DNA from: Phycisphaerae bacterium
GTDB lineage: Bacteria > Planctomycetota > Phycisphaerae > SM23-33
Assembly: GCA_016782885.1 (NCBI GenBank)
Contig: JADHXQ010000021.1
Span: 1 to 50,357, forward strand
DNA: 50,357 nucleotides
Reading direction: 5' to 3'
The notes below the pieces were generated by a model. It ran no database searches, was not told the origin of the DNA, and saw only the letters and a list, made by a program, of their open reading frames with translations. The position numbers and the translations under genes were made by a program. How positions within the stretch are numbered: the stretch's first letter is position 1; the number at the start of each line of letters is the position of its first letter. Below are positions 15,990 to 25,453 of the stretch, one piece after another.

Positions 15990-17339
15990 ATGCACGCTCA
16001 GATCAACCGGCGCAGATTTCTGCGGACCTCGGCAGCAGGCGCCGCCGGCATGATCATCCTCAAGGATCCCCGCTCGGCTCGCGCTTTTCCCGCCAACGAG
16101 AAGCTCAACATCGCGGGTATCGGGGTCGGCGGACAGGGAGGCGGTAATATCCGATCCGCCGGTAAGGGCAACAACGTCGTCGCGTTGTGCGACGTCGACG
16201 CCAGGCGGGCCGCCGGCGCCTTCAAGCAGTTCCCCGCCGCCAAGCGGTATCAGGACTTCCGCAAGATGCTGGATGAAATGCAGTCAAAGATCGACGCGGT
16301 GGTGGTGAGCACGCCGGACCACACGCACGCGGTGGCCGCCGTGGCGGCTATGAAGCTGGGCAAGCACGTCTACTGCGAGAAACCGCTGACGCGCACCGTC
16401 TACGAGTCGCACCTCATGCGCCTGACGGCGGCGGAGCACAAGGTCGTCACGCAGATGGGCAACCAGGGATCGGCCAGCGAGGGCCTGCGGCGAGCGGTGG
16501 AGCTGGCTTGGGCGGGCGTCTGCGGCGAGCTGCGCCAATGCCACGTGTGGCTGGCCGGCGGCGACGGTCCGCGAGAGCGGCCCAGGGACCGCCCGCCGGT
16601 GCCGAAGGAACTGAATTGGGACTTGTGGATCGGACCGGCGCCGCTGCGCCCCTATCACCCCTGCTACCTGCCCGCCAAGTGGCGCAGGTGGCGCGATTTC
16701 GGCAGCGGCGGCGGAGGCGACATGGGCTGCCACACCATTAACATGGCGTTCCGCGCATTGCGCCTCGACCTGCTGTGGAACCCCGACCCCGCGGAGAAGC
16801 CCGCCAAGCCGCCGGTGATCCGCATCGAAGCCAAGCCCTCGGAGATCGACAGGGAAGCATATCCGCGTCGCATCGAGGCACAATTCGACTTCCCGGCTCG
16901 CGGCAAGAGGCCGGCGATAAAACTCCATTGGTACAACGGCGGACTCAAGCCGCCCAAAGAAATCCTGCGCGGACACGTCATGACGTCGTGGGGCTGCCTG
17001 GTCGGCGGAAAAAAAGCGGCGGTCCTGTCGAACTGCCCTTGGAACACTCGCTACAAACTGTTGCCGGAAGCCGAGTTCAAGGATTTCAAAGGTCCAAAGC
17101 CAAGCATCCCCCGCTCGCGGGGCCACCATGCCGAATGGCTCGCCGCGTGCAAGGGCGGCCCCAAACCGCTGTCCAACTTCGACATCGGCGGGCCCATGAA
17201 TGAACTCATCCAGTTGGTCCATGTCGCGGCGCTGGCCGGGACGCCGATCGAGTATGACCCGCAAGGCTGCAAGATTCTCAATGCCCCCAAGGCGAACGCA
17301 CTGCTGCATCGCAAGTACCGCAAGGGCTGGACGCTGTAG
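15990..17339 (+). CDS. Tat-exported Gfo/Idh/MocA family oxidoreductase
   Basis: 449 residues. A twin-arginine leader (NRRRFLRTSAAGAAG) is followed by a Rossmann fold with the NAD(P)-binding motif GIGVGGQGGGNI (about 45-56), then VVALCDVD, the VVVSTPDHTH strand and the family's EKPL motif (HVYCEKPLTRTV) with the catalytic-region Lys. The C-terminal alpha/beta domain follows (GDMGCHTIN with the likely catalytic His). These proteins oxidise or epimerise sugars, inositols or derivatives. Export with bound cofactor through Tat is common in this group in planctomycetes. AAGGAG lies 9 bases before the ATG. A shared promoter block precedes it. The substrate is unknown. Confidence 0.9.
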   Translation: MHAQINRRRFLRTSAAGAAGMIILKDPRSARAFPANEKLNIAGIGVGGQGGGNIRSAGKGNNVVALCDVDARRAAGAFKQFPAAKRYQDFRKMLDEMQSKIDAVVVSTPDHTHAVAAVAAMKLGKHVYCEKPLTRTVYESHLMRLTAAEHKVVTQMGNQGSASEGLRRAVELAWAGVCGELRQCHVWLAGGDGPRERPRDRPPVPKELNWDLWIGPAPLRPYHPCYLPAKWRRWRDFGSGGGGDMGCHTINMAFRALRLDLLWNPDPAEKPAKPPVIRIEAKPSEIDREAYPRRIEAQFDFPARGKRPAIKLHWYNGGLKPPKEILRGHVMTSWGCLVGGKKAAVLSNCPWNTRYKLLPEAEFKDFKGPKPSIPRSRGHHAEWLAACKGGPKPLSNFDIGGPMNELIQLVHVAALAGTPIEYDPQGCKILNAPKANALLHRKYRKGWTL

Positions 17340-17546
17340 GCTCGCATGGCGGGATACCGCCGACAGGAAGACGCTCTGCCTGAACGGGCCCGGGCAGAAG
17401 CAAGTTGAACCGGAGAAAGATTGAGTTCGGGTGAGTCACGGGGTCAGGGGTGAGGGGCAAAAATCTGGAGCCTGACGCCCGGCACGGGTATGCTATCAGG
17501 TTGCAGGTTGAACTCTAACACCTGGAACCTTCCGAAAGGATATCCC

Positions 17547-19112
17547 ATGACACTGACATCGAAGTTCGCAGCGGCTGGACTTGCCATCGTGCTTGCCTGT
17601 GGCGCCTGCCACGGCGCATGCACCGTGATCGTCGTCGGGCCGAAGGCCAGCAGCGACGGGTCGGCGATCACTTCCCAGACGGCTGACGGTATGTTCGACT
17701 CCAATCTCACCGTCATCCCCGGCCGGAAGTTTCCAAAAGGGGCTACCGCCGACGTGCTCTGGGGTATCACCGGACAGAGCCCCGCGGCGCCGAAGAAGAT
17801 CGGACAGATCCCCCAAGCCGCTCAAACCTACACATACTTCCACGTCGGATACCCGTTCATGAACTCCCACCAGCTCGCGATGGGAGAGAGCACGCTCGCC
17901 CAGCATGGAAAACTCCAGACCTCGCCCGGCAAGGGCGCCATGATGACCATCGAGCAGCTCCAGGTCTTCGCCCTCCAGAGAACCAAAACCGCCCGCGCCG
18001 CGATAAAGCTCATGGGCGCCCTGGCTGAGAAATACGGTTTCCTCGGTTCCTACCAGCGAATGGGCGAGTCGCTGTCGATCGCTGATACGGCTGAGTGCTG
18101 GGTGTTCGAGGTATTCAGCGTCGGGGGCGCCTGGTCGCCAAAGAGCGGAAAGGGCGGCGCCGTCTGGGCCGCACAACGCGTTCCAGACGACCATGTCTTC
18201 TGCATGGCCAATCTCAGCAGGATCCGCGAGATCGACCTGGCCAGGCCCGACTTCTTCATGGCTTCGAAAAACTACAAGCAAACCGCAATCGACAACGGTT
18301 TGTACGATCCCAAGAGCGGAAAGGAGTTCATCTGGCAGGAGGCTTACAGCCCGCCCAAGGGCGGATGGTCGCTGAAGGCGGCGTTCATCGCCAATCGCCT
18401 CTACGCGTTCCACAAAATGGTCGCCCCGTCGGGCGACTGGCCTGTGACCAGGAAAATCGCCGACTACCCGTTCTCCATCAAGCCGGACAAGAAGTTGAGC
18501 GTCCCCGACGTGATGGCCATCCTGCGGTCCACGTTCAAAGGCACGCCCCTGGACGTCGAGTCCGCCCCCGGATGGCGGAGGAGCCGCCTGGCGACCCCGT
18601 ACCCGTCGGCGGAGATGCAAAAGGCGTTCAAGGTGAAGTTCAACCGCCCCATCGCCGTCCGTGACTGTTCGCACGGGTTCATCTCGCAGTCGCGCAAGTG
18701 GCTGCCCGATCCCGTCGGCGCCGTGGCGTGGTTCTTTTTCGACAATCCGCACACGAGCTGCCTGGCGCCCCTCTACGGATGCACCACCCGCACGCCGGAG
18801 TCGTGGCGCACGTACGACCGCCGCAAGTCAAGCCGCAAATCCGCGCGATGGGCGTTCGCCCAAATCGACAACATAGTCAACCGCCGCTACCAGGACATCA
18901 TCAAAGACGTAAGGGGAGTCCGCGATCCACTGGAAAAGGAATTCTTCGCCAACCAGGCCGCCATCGAAGCCAAAACGCTCAAGGCACACAAACAATCACC
19001 GGAGGCAGCCACCAAACTCCTGACCGACTACAGCAACAGTTGCATGGAGCGGGCGGAAAAAGCATACTGGGATTTGATAGACACCCTCATCGCGAAATAC
19101 GATGACAAGTAA
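17547..19112 (+). CDS. Secreted C69 family (dipeptidase A-like) peptidase
   Basis: 521 residues from the ATG after GAAAGGA; an upstream in-frame ATG at 17490 lacks a ribosome-binding site. The signal peptide ends at CHGA, leaving Cys25 (CTVIVVG) as the new N-terminus, which is the N-terminal nucleophile of the Ntn-hydrolase fold in family C69. Other family marks are a DGSAITSQTAD segment, GESTLAQ, and GESLSIADTAECWVFEV. These enzymes cleave dipeptides or small amide bonds outside the cytoplasm. The C-terminal ~100 residues are helical. It probably degrades peptides in the periplasm. It is followed by an independent PQQ-propeller gene 111 bp downstream. Confidence 0.85.
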   Translation: MTLTSKFAAAGLAIVLACGACHGACTVIVVGPKASSDGSAITSQTADGMFDSNLTVIPGRKFPKGATADVLWGITGQSPAAPKKIGQIPQAAQTYTYFHVGYPFMNSHQLAMGESTLAQHGKLQTSPGKGAMMTIEQLQVFALQRTKTARAAIKLMGALAEKYGFLGSYQRMGESLSIADTAECWVFEVFSVGGAWSPKSGKGGAVWAAQRVPDDHVFCMANLSRIREIDLARPDFFMASKNYKQTAIDNGLYDPKSGKEFIWQEAYSPPKGGWSLKAAFIANRLYAFHKMVAPSGDWPVTRKIADYPFSIKPDKKLSVPDVMAILRSTFKGTPLDVESAPGWRRSRLATPYPSAEMQKAFKVKFNRPIAVRDCSHGFISQSRKWLPDPVGAVAWFFFDNPHTSCLAPLYGCTTRTPESWRTYDRRKSSRKSARWAFAQIDNIVNRRYQDIIKDVRGVRDPLEKEFFANQAAIEAKTLKAHKQSPEAATKLLTDYSNSCMERAEKAYWDLIDTLIAKYDDK

Positions 19113-19223
19113 CAGCGACGACGGAAGGCGTTGACAGCCTGCCGAAAGGAGAGGATACTGACCGCTGATGCCCCGGGGCCGTCCCGGGCGGGAGTTTACG
19201 GATGAAATGCGGACTCAAATGAC

Positions 19224-20483
19224 ATGAAACGCCATATTCTCGTTGGTTCAATACTGATTCTGGCGACTCTGGCCCGGGCCGGCGACTGGCCTAGATGGCG
19301 CGGACCGGACGCGACGGGCCACGTGCCGGGGGGCGTCGCGATACCCACAACACTGCCCGCCAGGCCCAAGGTCCTGTGGCGGGTGAAGGTCGGCTTCGCA
19401 CTGGGATCGCCCGTGGTCAGCGGAAAGAGGGTCTTCTACCTCGACGAGCAGCGGGGAAAGGAAACCGTCCATGCCGCCGATGCGGACTCTGGCAGGGAAC
19501 TGTGGCGCGCGACGCTGGATGACACCTTCCGCGACGGGCATTCGCCTCCCGGACCTCGCGGCACGCCGCTGGTCGACGGCGAGCGGATTTACATCCTGTC
19601 CTGTCGCGGCGAGTTCCAGTGCCTCAACACCGCCGACGGCAAGGTGATCTGGCGCGTCAACTTCGTCAAGGATTTCGCCGCGGTGTTCATGGGCGAACGC
19701 GGCGCCGCGCCGGGCGCCAGCCGGCACGGATACACCGGCTCGCCCTTCATCGACGGCGACCGCATGTACGTCGACGTCGGCGGGCGCAAAGGGGCGTCCG
19801 TGGTCTGCTTCGACAAGAAGACCGGACGTGCGATCTGGAAGTCGCAGTCCGATGCAGCCGGGCACGGCGGGCCCATCGTCGCGACCATCGCGGGCGTCAG
19901 GCAGGTGGTCTCCTTCACGGCGGATGGCGCAATAGGCCTGGAGGCCGATAACGGGAAACTGCTGTGGCGCGTGCCTGTGAAGACCCGCGTGGGACGCCAC
20001 TGCATCACGCCGGTGGTCGTCGACGACATGGTGATCGTTTCGTCCTATACAGCCGGGCTGATCGGCATCAAAGTCGCACGGGACGGTGATGTCTTCAGCG
20101 CCGAGCGCGCGTGGGTGGACAAGTCGTCGTCGATCAATTTCGCCAACCCGGTGGCGATCGGGAATCACCTCTACGGCCTGGGCAAGTCCAGGAAGCTGAT
20201 CTGCCTCGACATGCGCACAGGCAAACCGGCATGGACCAAAGACTGGACATCATCGAGAATGTTCGGAAGAGGCTATGCCTCGTTCATGGTCATGAAGGAC
20301 AGGATCCTCGGTCTGGCCGAGGACGGGACGCTGTTTCTGCTGTCCGCCGACACCAAGGCCCTTGGCATGCTCGCAACGGTGAAGGTCTGCGGTAAGAACT
20401 GGTGCAGCCCCGCCTACGCCGGCGGCAAGCTGTTTCTCCGCGACGCCGCTGAACTGCTCTGCGTGCAACTGAATTCAAAATGA
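19224..20483 (+). CDS. Secreted PQQ-like (BamB-type) beta-propeller protein
   Basis: 419 residues with a signal peptide (MKRHILVGSILILATLARA) and then repeats of the PQQ/BamB type, each with a sequence like DADSGRELWRATL, TADGKVIWRVNF, DKKTGRAIWKSQS, EADNGKLLWRVPV and DMRTGKPAWTKDW. The first motif, DWPRWRGPDATG, is common in planctomycete propellers of this kind. No dehydrogenase cofactor residues (vicinal Cys, Asp/Asn pair) are evident, so it is probably a binding or scaffold propeller in the periplasm. It converges with the next gene, 62 bp apart. Confidence 0.85.
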   Translation: MKRHILVGSILILATLARAGDWPRWRGPDATGHVPGGVAIPTTLPARPKVLWRVKVGFALGSPVVSGKRVFYLDEQRGKETVHAADADSGRELWRATLDDTFRDGHSPPGPRGTPLVDGERIYILSCRGEFQCLNTADGKVIWRVNFVKDFAAVFMGERGAAPGASRHGYTGSPFIDGDRMYVDVGGRKGASVVCFDKKTGRAIWKSQSDAAGHGGPIVATIAGVRQVVSFTADGAIGLEADNGKLLWRVPVKTRVGRHCITPVVVDDMVIVSSYTAGLIGIKVARDGDVFSAERAWVDKSSSINFANPVAIGNHLYGLGKSRKLICLDMRTGKPAWTKDWTSSRMFGRGYASFMVMKDRILGLAEDGTLFLLSADTKALGMLATVKVCGKNWCSPAYAGGKLFLRDAAELLCVQLNSK

Positions 20484-20545
20484 CGGCAACGGATCTCTCG
20501 AGACGGCCACAGCCTGGCAATATGGTAGCGCGGGGCTCTTTGGGT

Positions 20546-20941
20546 TTACCACTTCTCCAACGCGTCGCAGACGGCGTGTCCGGCGGTGTGGACCGGTTCG
20601 ACCATCGCGCCGAGTTCCGTGGTGGATTGTGCGGTATTGACTTTTTCAAGAAGAGACTCAAGCAGCTCGGTCGGCAAATTCTCTTCGACTCCGTTGGCCC
20701 GGATGATATCCAGCACCTTTTTCAAACGCATCGAAAGCCTGTTGCGATAAAACGAGAGTGTGGAATTATCGATGAGGCCCGCGTCAAATGCGGGTCCGAA
20801 CTCATGTACGGCCGTGCAGAATTTCTGCGTGAAGACAAGTATCATTCCCGCGACGGGGTTTCCGGCGGTGAGGATCCGGGCCCATTGCTGTTCTTCCCGG
20901 CGCTGGTGAGGATCGGTAATGTCGGTGGAGTATTCGGTCAT
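20546..20941 (-). CDS. Hypothetical helical protein
   Basis: 131 residues, almost wholly alpha-helical, with no signal peptide and no motif I recognise. Features: an N-terminal charged stretch, a short hydrophobic run (AGNPVAGMILVF), a FYRNRLSMRLKKVLDIIRANGVEENL segment and a long C-terminal helix. It lies 85 bp downstream of the SUMF1-domain gene on the same strand and may be co-transcribed with it. Coding looks real from length and codon pattern, but function is unknown. Confidence 0.6.
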   Translation of the reverse strand: MTEYSTDITDPHQRREEQQWARILTAGNPVAGMILVFTQKFCTAVHEFGPAFDAGLIDNSTLSFYRNRLSMRLKKVLDIIRANGVEENLPTELLESLLEKVNTAQSTTELGAMVEPVHTAGHAVCDALEKW

Positions 20942-21026
20942 AATAATAAAAACTTCCTTCCTGGAATTCGGCGGGCACCGAATTGTCGGTTTGTGGTTAT
21001 CGTATTTACATTGTTGCGCCAGGTGT

Positions 21027-22718
21027 CTACTCGTATTGCACTACAACCCTGAAGCCCCAGCCCTTGCGTTTTCCCTCGGATCTGCCCCATGCGAAGAAGC
21101 CCGAGCGGCACATTGTGGTCCAGTCGCCCCCGCATGCCTTGCGGATATCGCCGGCGGGCTTTGGCGCCTTTTTGCCCTCCTCTGCCGGCGGCTCGTAGCG
21201 GTCGAAGACCCATTCCCATACGTTTCCCCGCATGTCGTAAAGTCCCCAGTAGTTGGGTTTCTTCGTCGCCACCGGGCGATGGTGATCGTGCTCCGGTCCG
21301 CGATCTTTGCAGTTGGTCTTGAACCATGCATACTCGCCGAGTCCGCCGGCGTCTCCACCGAAGAAATACTCCGTTTGCGTTCCGCAATGGCATGCATGCA
21401 CCCATTCGTATTCCGTTGGCAGGCGGGCGGTGCGGCCGGTTGCGGCGGAGAGCTTCTTGCAGAACTCCCTGGCATCGTGCCAGGAGACCTGCTCGACAGG
21501 ATTCTTCGGGCCCTTGTAGTGGCTCGGGTTGACACCCATGATCGCCTGGTATTGTTCCTGGGTGACTTCGGTGGTGCCGATGTAGAATGGGAACGCGGCG
21601 ACCATTTTGCCTTTGAGGCGGTCGGCCGGTAATGTCTTTCTGGGCGGTATTCCCCTGAGTTTCATCGATATCCCTTTGCCCAGTTTCAGCGTAATCGTGC
21701 TTCCGGCCAGGGTCTCGGGCTTGGGTATGGAGAGCGGATCGGGCTTTAACGACTCCAATTCCTTCTGCAGATTTCGTTTTATCACCTCCAGCAGGAGTGC
21801 TTCTTTGGAGTCCCTTTTGGGGCTGTCCAGGTATCGATCGCAGTATATTGCTCCGTGTCGCAGCATGTTGGGTTTTGCGTGCAGGCTGGCGTCTTTTGCA
21901 AGGACTTGTCCGTACCATTTGGCCATTTCTTTGCACGCGGATGTTTTCACCTCAAACGGTTTCACGATCGCCAGCGGAATGTAGGTTCGCAGGGTTTCGT
22001 CAACATCGTCGTTGAGGTATTTTGCGGCCTGGGCGGGATTGTCGTACTCGACCAGATACATTTTGATCAATGCGGCCCGGGCGGCGGCGTCATTGGGATC
22101 GCCCTTGAGTTGCTTTTCCGCGAGGTCGATCTGCTGCTGGACCTTTCGCATGTGAAGCGCCCGTTTAAGCTTGCGTCTCAGGCTGGGCAGGTCCGGACTG
22201 ACCGGACGGGCGGCGAGGTATACTACTTCGGTGTACGCCTTGATTGAGCCGGACCAGTTGCGGGCCTGTTCCGCAAATTCGGCTCCTTCACAGAGCGCCG
22301 CGATCAACCGGTTTTGATTATCGAGCTTTGCATTGCGGTCTCTTGAGTACAGGCGATAGCAGAGGCGGTAGAACTCGATTCTCTTGTCCGTGATGAAACT
22401 GTCAGGCACGTCGCGGTATGTGAGTTTGACCAGGCGGTCGAGTGCGGTTTCGGTTGTGTGTCGTGATTTGGCGGTGGCGAGGCTTTTTAACCCGAATTCG
22501 ACCGCTTTTTTGAGCAGTGCGATCTGTGTTGGTTTATCGGTATTGAGTGACGTGGCGGTTTGCAGAAGTTTCTCCGCTCGCCCGGCGCTGGAACGTTCGC
22601 CATCGTATATGCTGAGAAGGAGCTCCTCCGTAAGCGGTTCGGTCTTCTCGGCGCGGGATTCACCGCCGCATGCGACGAGTACGACGATCATAGTTACAGT
22701 GGTTAACGCTGGTTTCAT
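21027..22718 (-). CDS. Lipoprotein with SUMF1/formylglycine-generating-enzyme-like domain
   Basis: 563 residues. The signal peptide ends in a lipobox (VLVAC, Cys17), followed by about 350 residues of helices (tetratricopeptide-like, with several DPNDAAARAAL-type turns) and a C-terminal FGE/sulfatase-modifying-factor domain (about 375-563): GTTEVTQEQYQAIMG, NPVEQVSWHDAREFCKKLS, RLPTEYEWVHAC, WGLYDMRGNVWEW and GGDWTTMCRS. In true FGEs two Cys near the end bind copper; here only the Cys of MCRS is in the expected stretch, so enzyme activity is doubtful and the fold may act in ligand binding. It is membrane-anchored outside the cytoplasm. Confidence 0.87.
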   Translation of the reverse strand: MKPALTTVTMIVVLVACGGESRAEKTEPLTEELLLSIYDGERSSAGRAEKLLQTATSLNTDKPTQIALLKKAVEFGLKSLATAKSRHTTETALDRLVKLTYRDVPDSFITDKRIEFYRLCYRLYSRDRNAKLDNQNRLIAALCEGAEFAEQARNWSGSIKAYTEVVYLAARPVSPDLPSLRRKLKRALHMRKVQQQIDLAEKQLKGDPNDAAARAALIKMYLVEYDNPAQAAKYLNDDVDETLRTYIPLAIVKPFEVKTSACKEMAKWYGQVLAKDASLHAKPNMLRHGAIYCDRYLDSPKRDSKEALLLEVIKRNLQKELESLKPDPLSIPKPETLAGSTITLKLGKGISMKLRGIPPRKTLPADRLKGKMVAAFPFYIGTTEVTQEQYQAIMGVNPSHYKGPKNPVEQVSWHDAREFCKKLSAATGRTARLPTEYEWVHACHCGTQTEYFFGGDAGGLGEYAWFKTNCKDRGPEHDHHRPVATKKPNYWGLYDMRGNVWEWVFDRYEPPAEEGKKAPKPAGDIRKACGGDWTTMCRSGFFAWGRSEGKRKGWGFRVVVQYE

Positions 22719-22895
22719 TATGCGGTTCCTGTTGCCGCGCCCCCGACCTCTATGGTCTGTTATCTACGGTAATTGTAGCATGGGAATTGGAAATTGGCAA
22801 AGATTCACGGCGCGCGAAATGTTTGACGACGAGCGGGGCGCCTGGAGTTCTCGGCGCTGCCGCTGCGCGACAGTTGTCATGATGGCGACATCCCC

Positions 22896-23402
22896 TCATT
22901 CCGATCGCAGTTCGTCGCGTTTCGAGGTCAACTCTCTGATGTGCCGGCGCGCCAGGTAGGCATATTTCCCTCCTGGTTTGATGGCGATAACTTTTCTGAA
23001 GGCGGCGATGGCATGCGAGTATTGCTCGAGCTTCTCGTAGCAACTGCCCATGTAAGAGTGCGCAAACATGTTATCCGGCTCGAGGGCGACGGCCTGCATG
23101 AAAGCGGCGAGGGCATCCGGATATTTCTTGAGCCGGAAGCAGGCACAGCCCACACCGCAGTACGCGTCAGCGAAATCCGGCTTGAGGACGATGGCCTTCC
23201 GGCAGGCGGCGAGGGCCTCGGCGTATCGCCCCGCCTCTAAATGTTCGACACCGTCGTCGAGGTGCCCATGAGCCTCCCTGTCGGATTCCCGGGCCTTTCT
23301 GTCCGTCTCGGATTCACAACCGCACAAGAAAGCAGACAGCACGATAACCACACAACCGGCCGCAAAAGAAAGAATCCGCAATTGCTTTGGTTTTCCGTTC
23401 AT
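22896..23402 (-). CDS. Tetratricopeptide-repeat lipoprotein
   Basis: 168 residues from the ATG at 23402. The leader, with lipobox LCGC (Cys29), is nearly the same as in the LRR lipoprotein. The mature part has at least three TPR units: HLDDGVEHLEAGRYAEALAA, ADAYCGVGCACFRLKKYPDALAAF, and AHSYMGSCYEKLEQYSHAIAAF. These helical repeats mediate protein binding. The frame remains open upstream to 23588, but the lipoprotein leader decides the start. It is probably anchored in a membrane facing the periplasm. No partner is evident; the LRR gene with the same leader lies about 15 kb away. Confidence 0.85.
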   Translation of the reverse strand: MNGKPKQLRILSFAAGCVVIVLSAFLCGCESETDRKARESDREAHGHLDDGVEHLEAGRYAEALAACRKAIVLKPDFADAYCGVGCACFRLKKYPDALAAFMQAVALEPDNMFAHSYMGSCYEKLEQYSHAIAAFRKVIAIKPGGKYAYLARRHIRELTSKRDELRSE

Positions 23403-23860
23403 TTCCGCTGAAGCGATTGTCGAGTTTCGATTGGCCGGAGGCAAGGATAAAGGCTTGGCAATTGGCCCTTCGACGCGCTTCGCTTGCCCAGGACAAGCAA
23501 TTGGCGACGGCGCACGGCTTGGATCATACGGGCTCGGTCGCGTTGCTTTTCGCTGTGCGTTTACGGGCACAATACGCTGCCGGAGCATAAAACCAGTATT
23601 AATTATCTTTTTTCCCTTGGCGACATCAGGGGCTTGTGGTATGATTACTTCTGTAGGTCAGCCCGTTTAGTATGGAGCGGCGGACTGCGTTCGACCTGAG
23701 CCGGTCGAATCATAATTAATGAGGACAGGACGATATCCCGGTCCCTTGTGTCTTTTGCGTTTTCGACCATACAGGTCGGCGTGCATGGACTGATCGTGCG
23801 ACCGGATCGGGATGAGGCCCCTCTAAAGAAACCAGCGAGAAGCAAAAGTGAGGTAGAGCA
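23403..23860. other. Divergent intergenic region
   Basis: This holds the control region of the TPR lipoprotein gene (minus) and the PEP-CTERM gene (plus). I see no additional gene and no convincing -35/-10 pair; TATGATTAC around 23639-23647 is a possible -10. Confidence 0.4.
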
Positions 23861-24886
23861 ATGAAAGCAATCCAACGAATCGTCGCGATGTCCCTGGTGC
23901 TGCTGATGACGGCGGCCGCGTCGGGTACGCCAACCCGAGTGACCATGAATACCGGTCGGGACAGCAATCCACACTGGGATCCCACGGCCGGGGGCAATCG
24001 GATCGTGTATCTGAGGGACATCTCCGGCGCGGGCATGGTCAATTCAAACGGAACGGACGAGGCCGGCATCATCGTCAGCGGCGTGGCCCAGACCGACGAC
24101 GCGTTTGCGTGGGTCGGATCACATTTTCTCTACGGAGATGCCGCCGGCTTGCATCAGGTATATGACTACAGCGTTAGCGCATTCCCCGTTATCACGGAGA
24201 TATTCAGTTTTCAGAGCGGCGTGACGCACGTCGGACCGGTCGCCTCGCGCGGCCAGACTGTTATCTGGCGCGTCGGATGGAACAGCGGAACCAAAACCGA
24301 ACTCCACGTAGACACTTACAGCAATCTCGTCAGTAGCGCCTCACAGCGCGCCCAGGATGCCGGAACCGTTGTCCTGACGCGGAGCGACACTCAGATCGGC
24401 GTACGCGGAATGTCGCTCCTGCCCGACGGACGGTCGGCGGTAATGTCCCTTCCCAACGGCTCGATAGGCGGATGGGACATATTCCTCATAGACACCGATC
24501 CCACCAACGGGCTGGCCGCCCCGGCGGAAATAACCACCACCGGCCGGACCACCGGACTGCTCAACTGGTTCCCCGAAGTATCGCCCAACGGTTCGCAGAT
24601 TCTCTTTGGGCGAAAAAATGGTGCGATCGCCGCTGAAAAAACCGATCTGTTCTTGATGAACATCAACGGAAGTGGGCTTGTAAACCTGACCAACTCACCC
24701 GGCGTCGAAGAAAACTGCCCCACATGGAGCCCCAACGGACAGGACTATGCCTTCCAGCGGTTCGATACGGGCCTTCCCGGCGAGTCGGACAACTGGAACA
24801 TCTACGTCGACCAGACACCCGAACCGGCGACCATGACACTTTTGGCAATAGGCGGTCTGGCAATCTTGCGCAAACGCCGCAAATAG
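23861..24886 (+). CDS. PEP-CTERM surface protein with TolB/WD40-like propeller
   Basis: 341 residues: a signal peptide (to about residue 25), then repeats typical of TolB-like (PD40) propeller blades (SNPHWDPTAGGNRIVYLRD, PEVSPNGSQILFGRKN, PTWSPNGQDYAFQRF), and a C-terminal PEP-CTERM signal: TPEPATMTLLAIGGLAILRKRRK with the Pro-Glu-Pro motif, a hydrophobic helix and a basic end. It should be processed by an exosortase and displayed on the surface or in exopolysaccharide. The ATG lies 5-10 bases after GAGGTAGAGC. A hairpin repeat (24926-24953) follows the gene. The ligand is unknown. Confidence 0.9.
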   Translation: MKAIQRIVAMSLVLLMTAAASGTPTRVTMNTGRDSNPHWDPTAGGNRIVYLRDISGAGMVNSNGTDEAGIIVSGVAQTDDAFAWVGSHFLYGDAAGLHQVYDYSVSAFPVITEIFSFQSGVTHVGPVASRGQTVIWRVGWNSGTKTELHVDTYSNLVSSASQRAQDAGTVVLTRSDTQIGVRGMSLLPDGRSAVMSLPNGSIGGWDIFLIDTDPTNGLAAPAEITTTGRTTGLLNWFPEVSPNGSQILFGRKNGAIAAEKTDLFLMNINGSGLVNLTNSPGVEENCPTWSPNGQDYAFQRFDTGLPGESDNWNIYVDQTPEPATMTLLAIGGLAILRKRRK

Positions 24887-24925
24887 CAACAACGACAAAC
24901 GACACAATCCCGACTTCGTCGCCGC

Positions 24926-24953
24926 GAGGCCGACGTGCCGTCGGTCGCTAACC
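24926..24953. repeat. Hairpin repeat, copy 1
   Basis: A 28-bp sequence with a CCGACG/CGTCGG stem around a TGC loop; 26 of 28 positions match 34121-34148. It lies 40 bp after the PEP-CTERM gene and might act in transcript end formation, but no T-run follows. Confidence 0.6.
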
Positions 24954-25066
24954 GAAGCGGGCGGGGAAAATTTGAGAATTCCTGTTGCCGTCGGGGGGAC
25001 ATGATGTTTACACTTAATTTGTCAATTATCCTATAAAAACTTCCGATACGATAATGAGGTGATAAA

Positions 25067-25402
25067 ATGACACGCAGACACGTCAAGTCACTCGCCCTTG
25101 TAGCCATGGCTGGGCTCTTGGTGTTCGGTCTGTCGACCGCCCTGGCCGGGAAGAAGACCGAGAAGGATATCACGATCGACCAGGTTCCGGCGGCCGTCAA
25201 GGCAACCATCCTCAAAGAGGCCGGCGATAACAAGATCGAAGAGATCGAAGAAGTCAGCCAGGACGGTAAGGTGGTCTGCTACGAAGCCGAGTGGAAAACC
25301 GGCGGGAAAGAAATCGAAATCAAAGTCGATCCCAGCGGTAAGCTCCTGAGCAAAGAGATCGAAGACGATGACGATGATGACGATGATGACGATGACGATT
25401 AA
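25067..25402 (+). CDS. Secreted PepSY-like protein with poly-aspartate tail
   Basis: 111 residues: a signal peptide ending ALA (residue ~27), a single compact domain resembling PepSY-like/DUF2874 proteins (ITIDQVPAAVKATILKEAG, KVVCYEAEWKTGGKEIEIKVDPSGKLL), and a terminal run of twelve Asp after Glu-Ile-Glu. The tail uses both GAT and GAC, so it is not a simple triplet repeat. The domain may bind or inhibit an exported protein; the tail could bind cations such as calcium. GAGGTGATAAA precedes the ATG. An 11-bp hairpin formed by the tail codons and the 3' flank encloses the stop codon. The exact role is unknown. Confidence 0.8.
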   Translation: MTRRHVKSLALVAMAGLLVFGLSTALAGKKTEKDITIDQVPAAVKATILKEAGDNKIEEIEEVSQDGKVVCYEAEWKTGGKEIEIKVDPSGKLLSKEIEDDDDDDDDDDDD

Positions 25403-25417
25403 AATGTCGTCATCGTC
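25388..25417 (+). terminator. Hairpin across the stop codon of the poly-Asp gene
   Basis: GACGATGACGA (25388-25398) and TCGTCATCGTC (25407-25417) form a perfect 11-bp stem; the 8-nt loop contains the TAA stop. A second weaker stem (CCGGCA/TGCCGG) follows at 25417-25435. There is no T-run, so it may protect the mRNA end or affect termination rather than be a classical terminator. Confidence 0.5.
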
Positions 25418-25453
25418 CGGCAGTTGCCATGCCGGCGGTTATGCCGGCGGCCT

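Noticed and set aside
16284-17309. 341-codon minus-strand frame inside the Gfo/Idh gene
   Set aside because: Antisense shadow; the plus strand shows a Rossmann fold and EKPL motif.
17496-18752. 418-codon minus-strand frame inside the C69 peptidase gene
   Set aside because: Antisense shadow with high Arg/Gly content and no family pattern.
20938-21936. 332-codon frame overlapping the SUMF1-domain gene
   Set aside because: Same-strand alternative frame; the SUMF1 motifs lie in the annotated frame.
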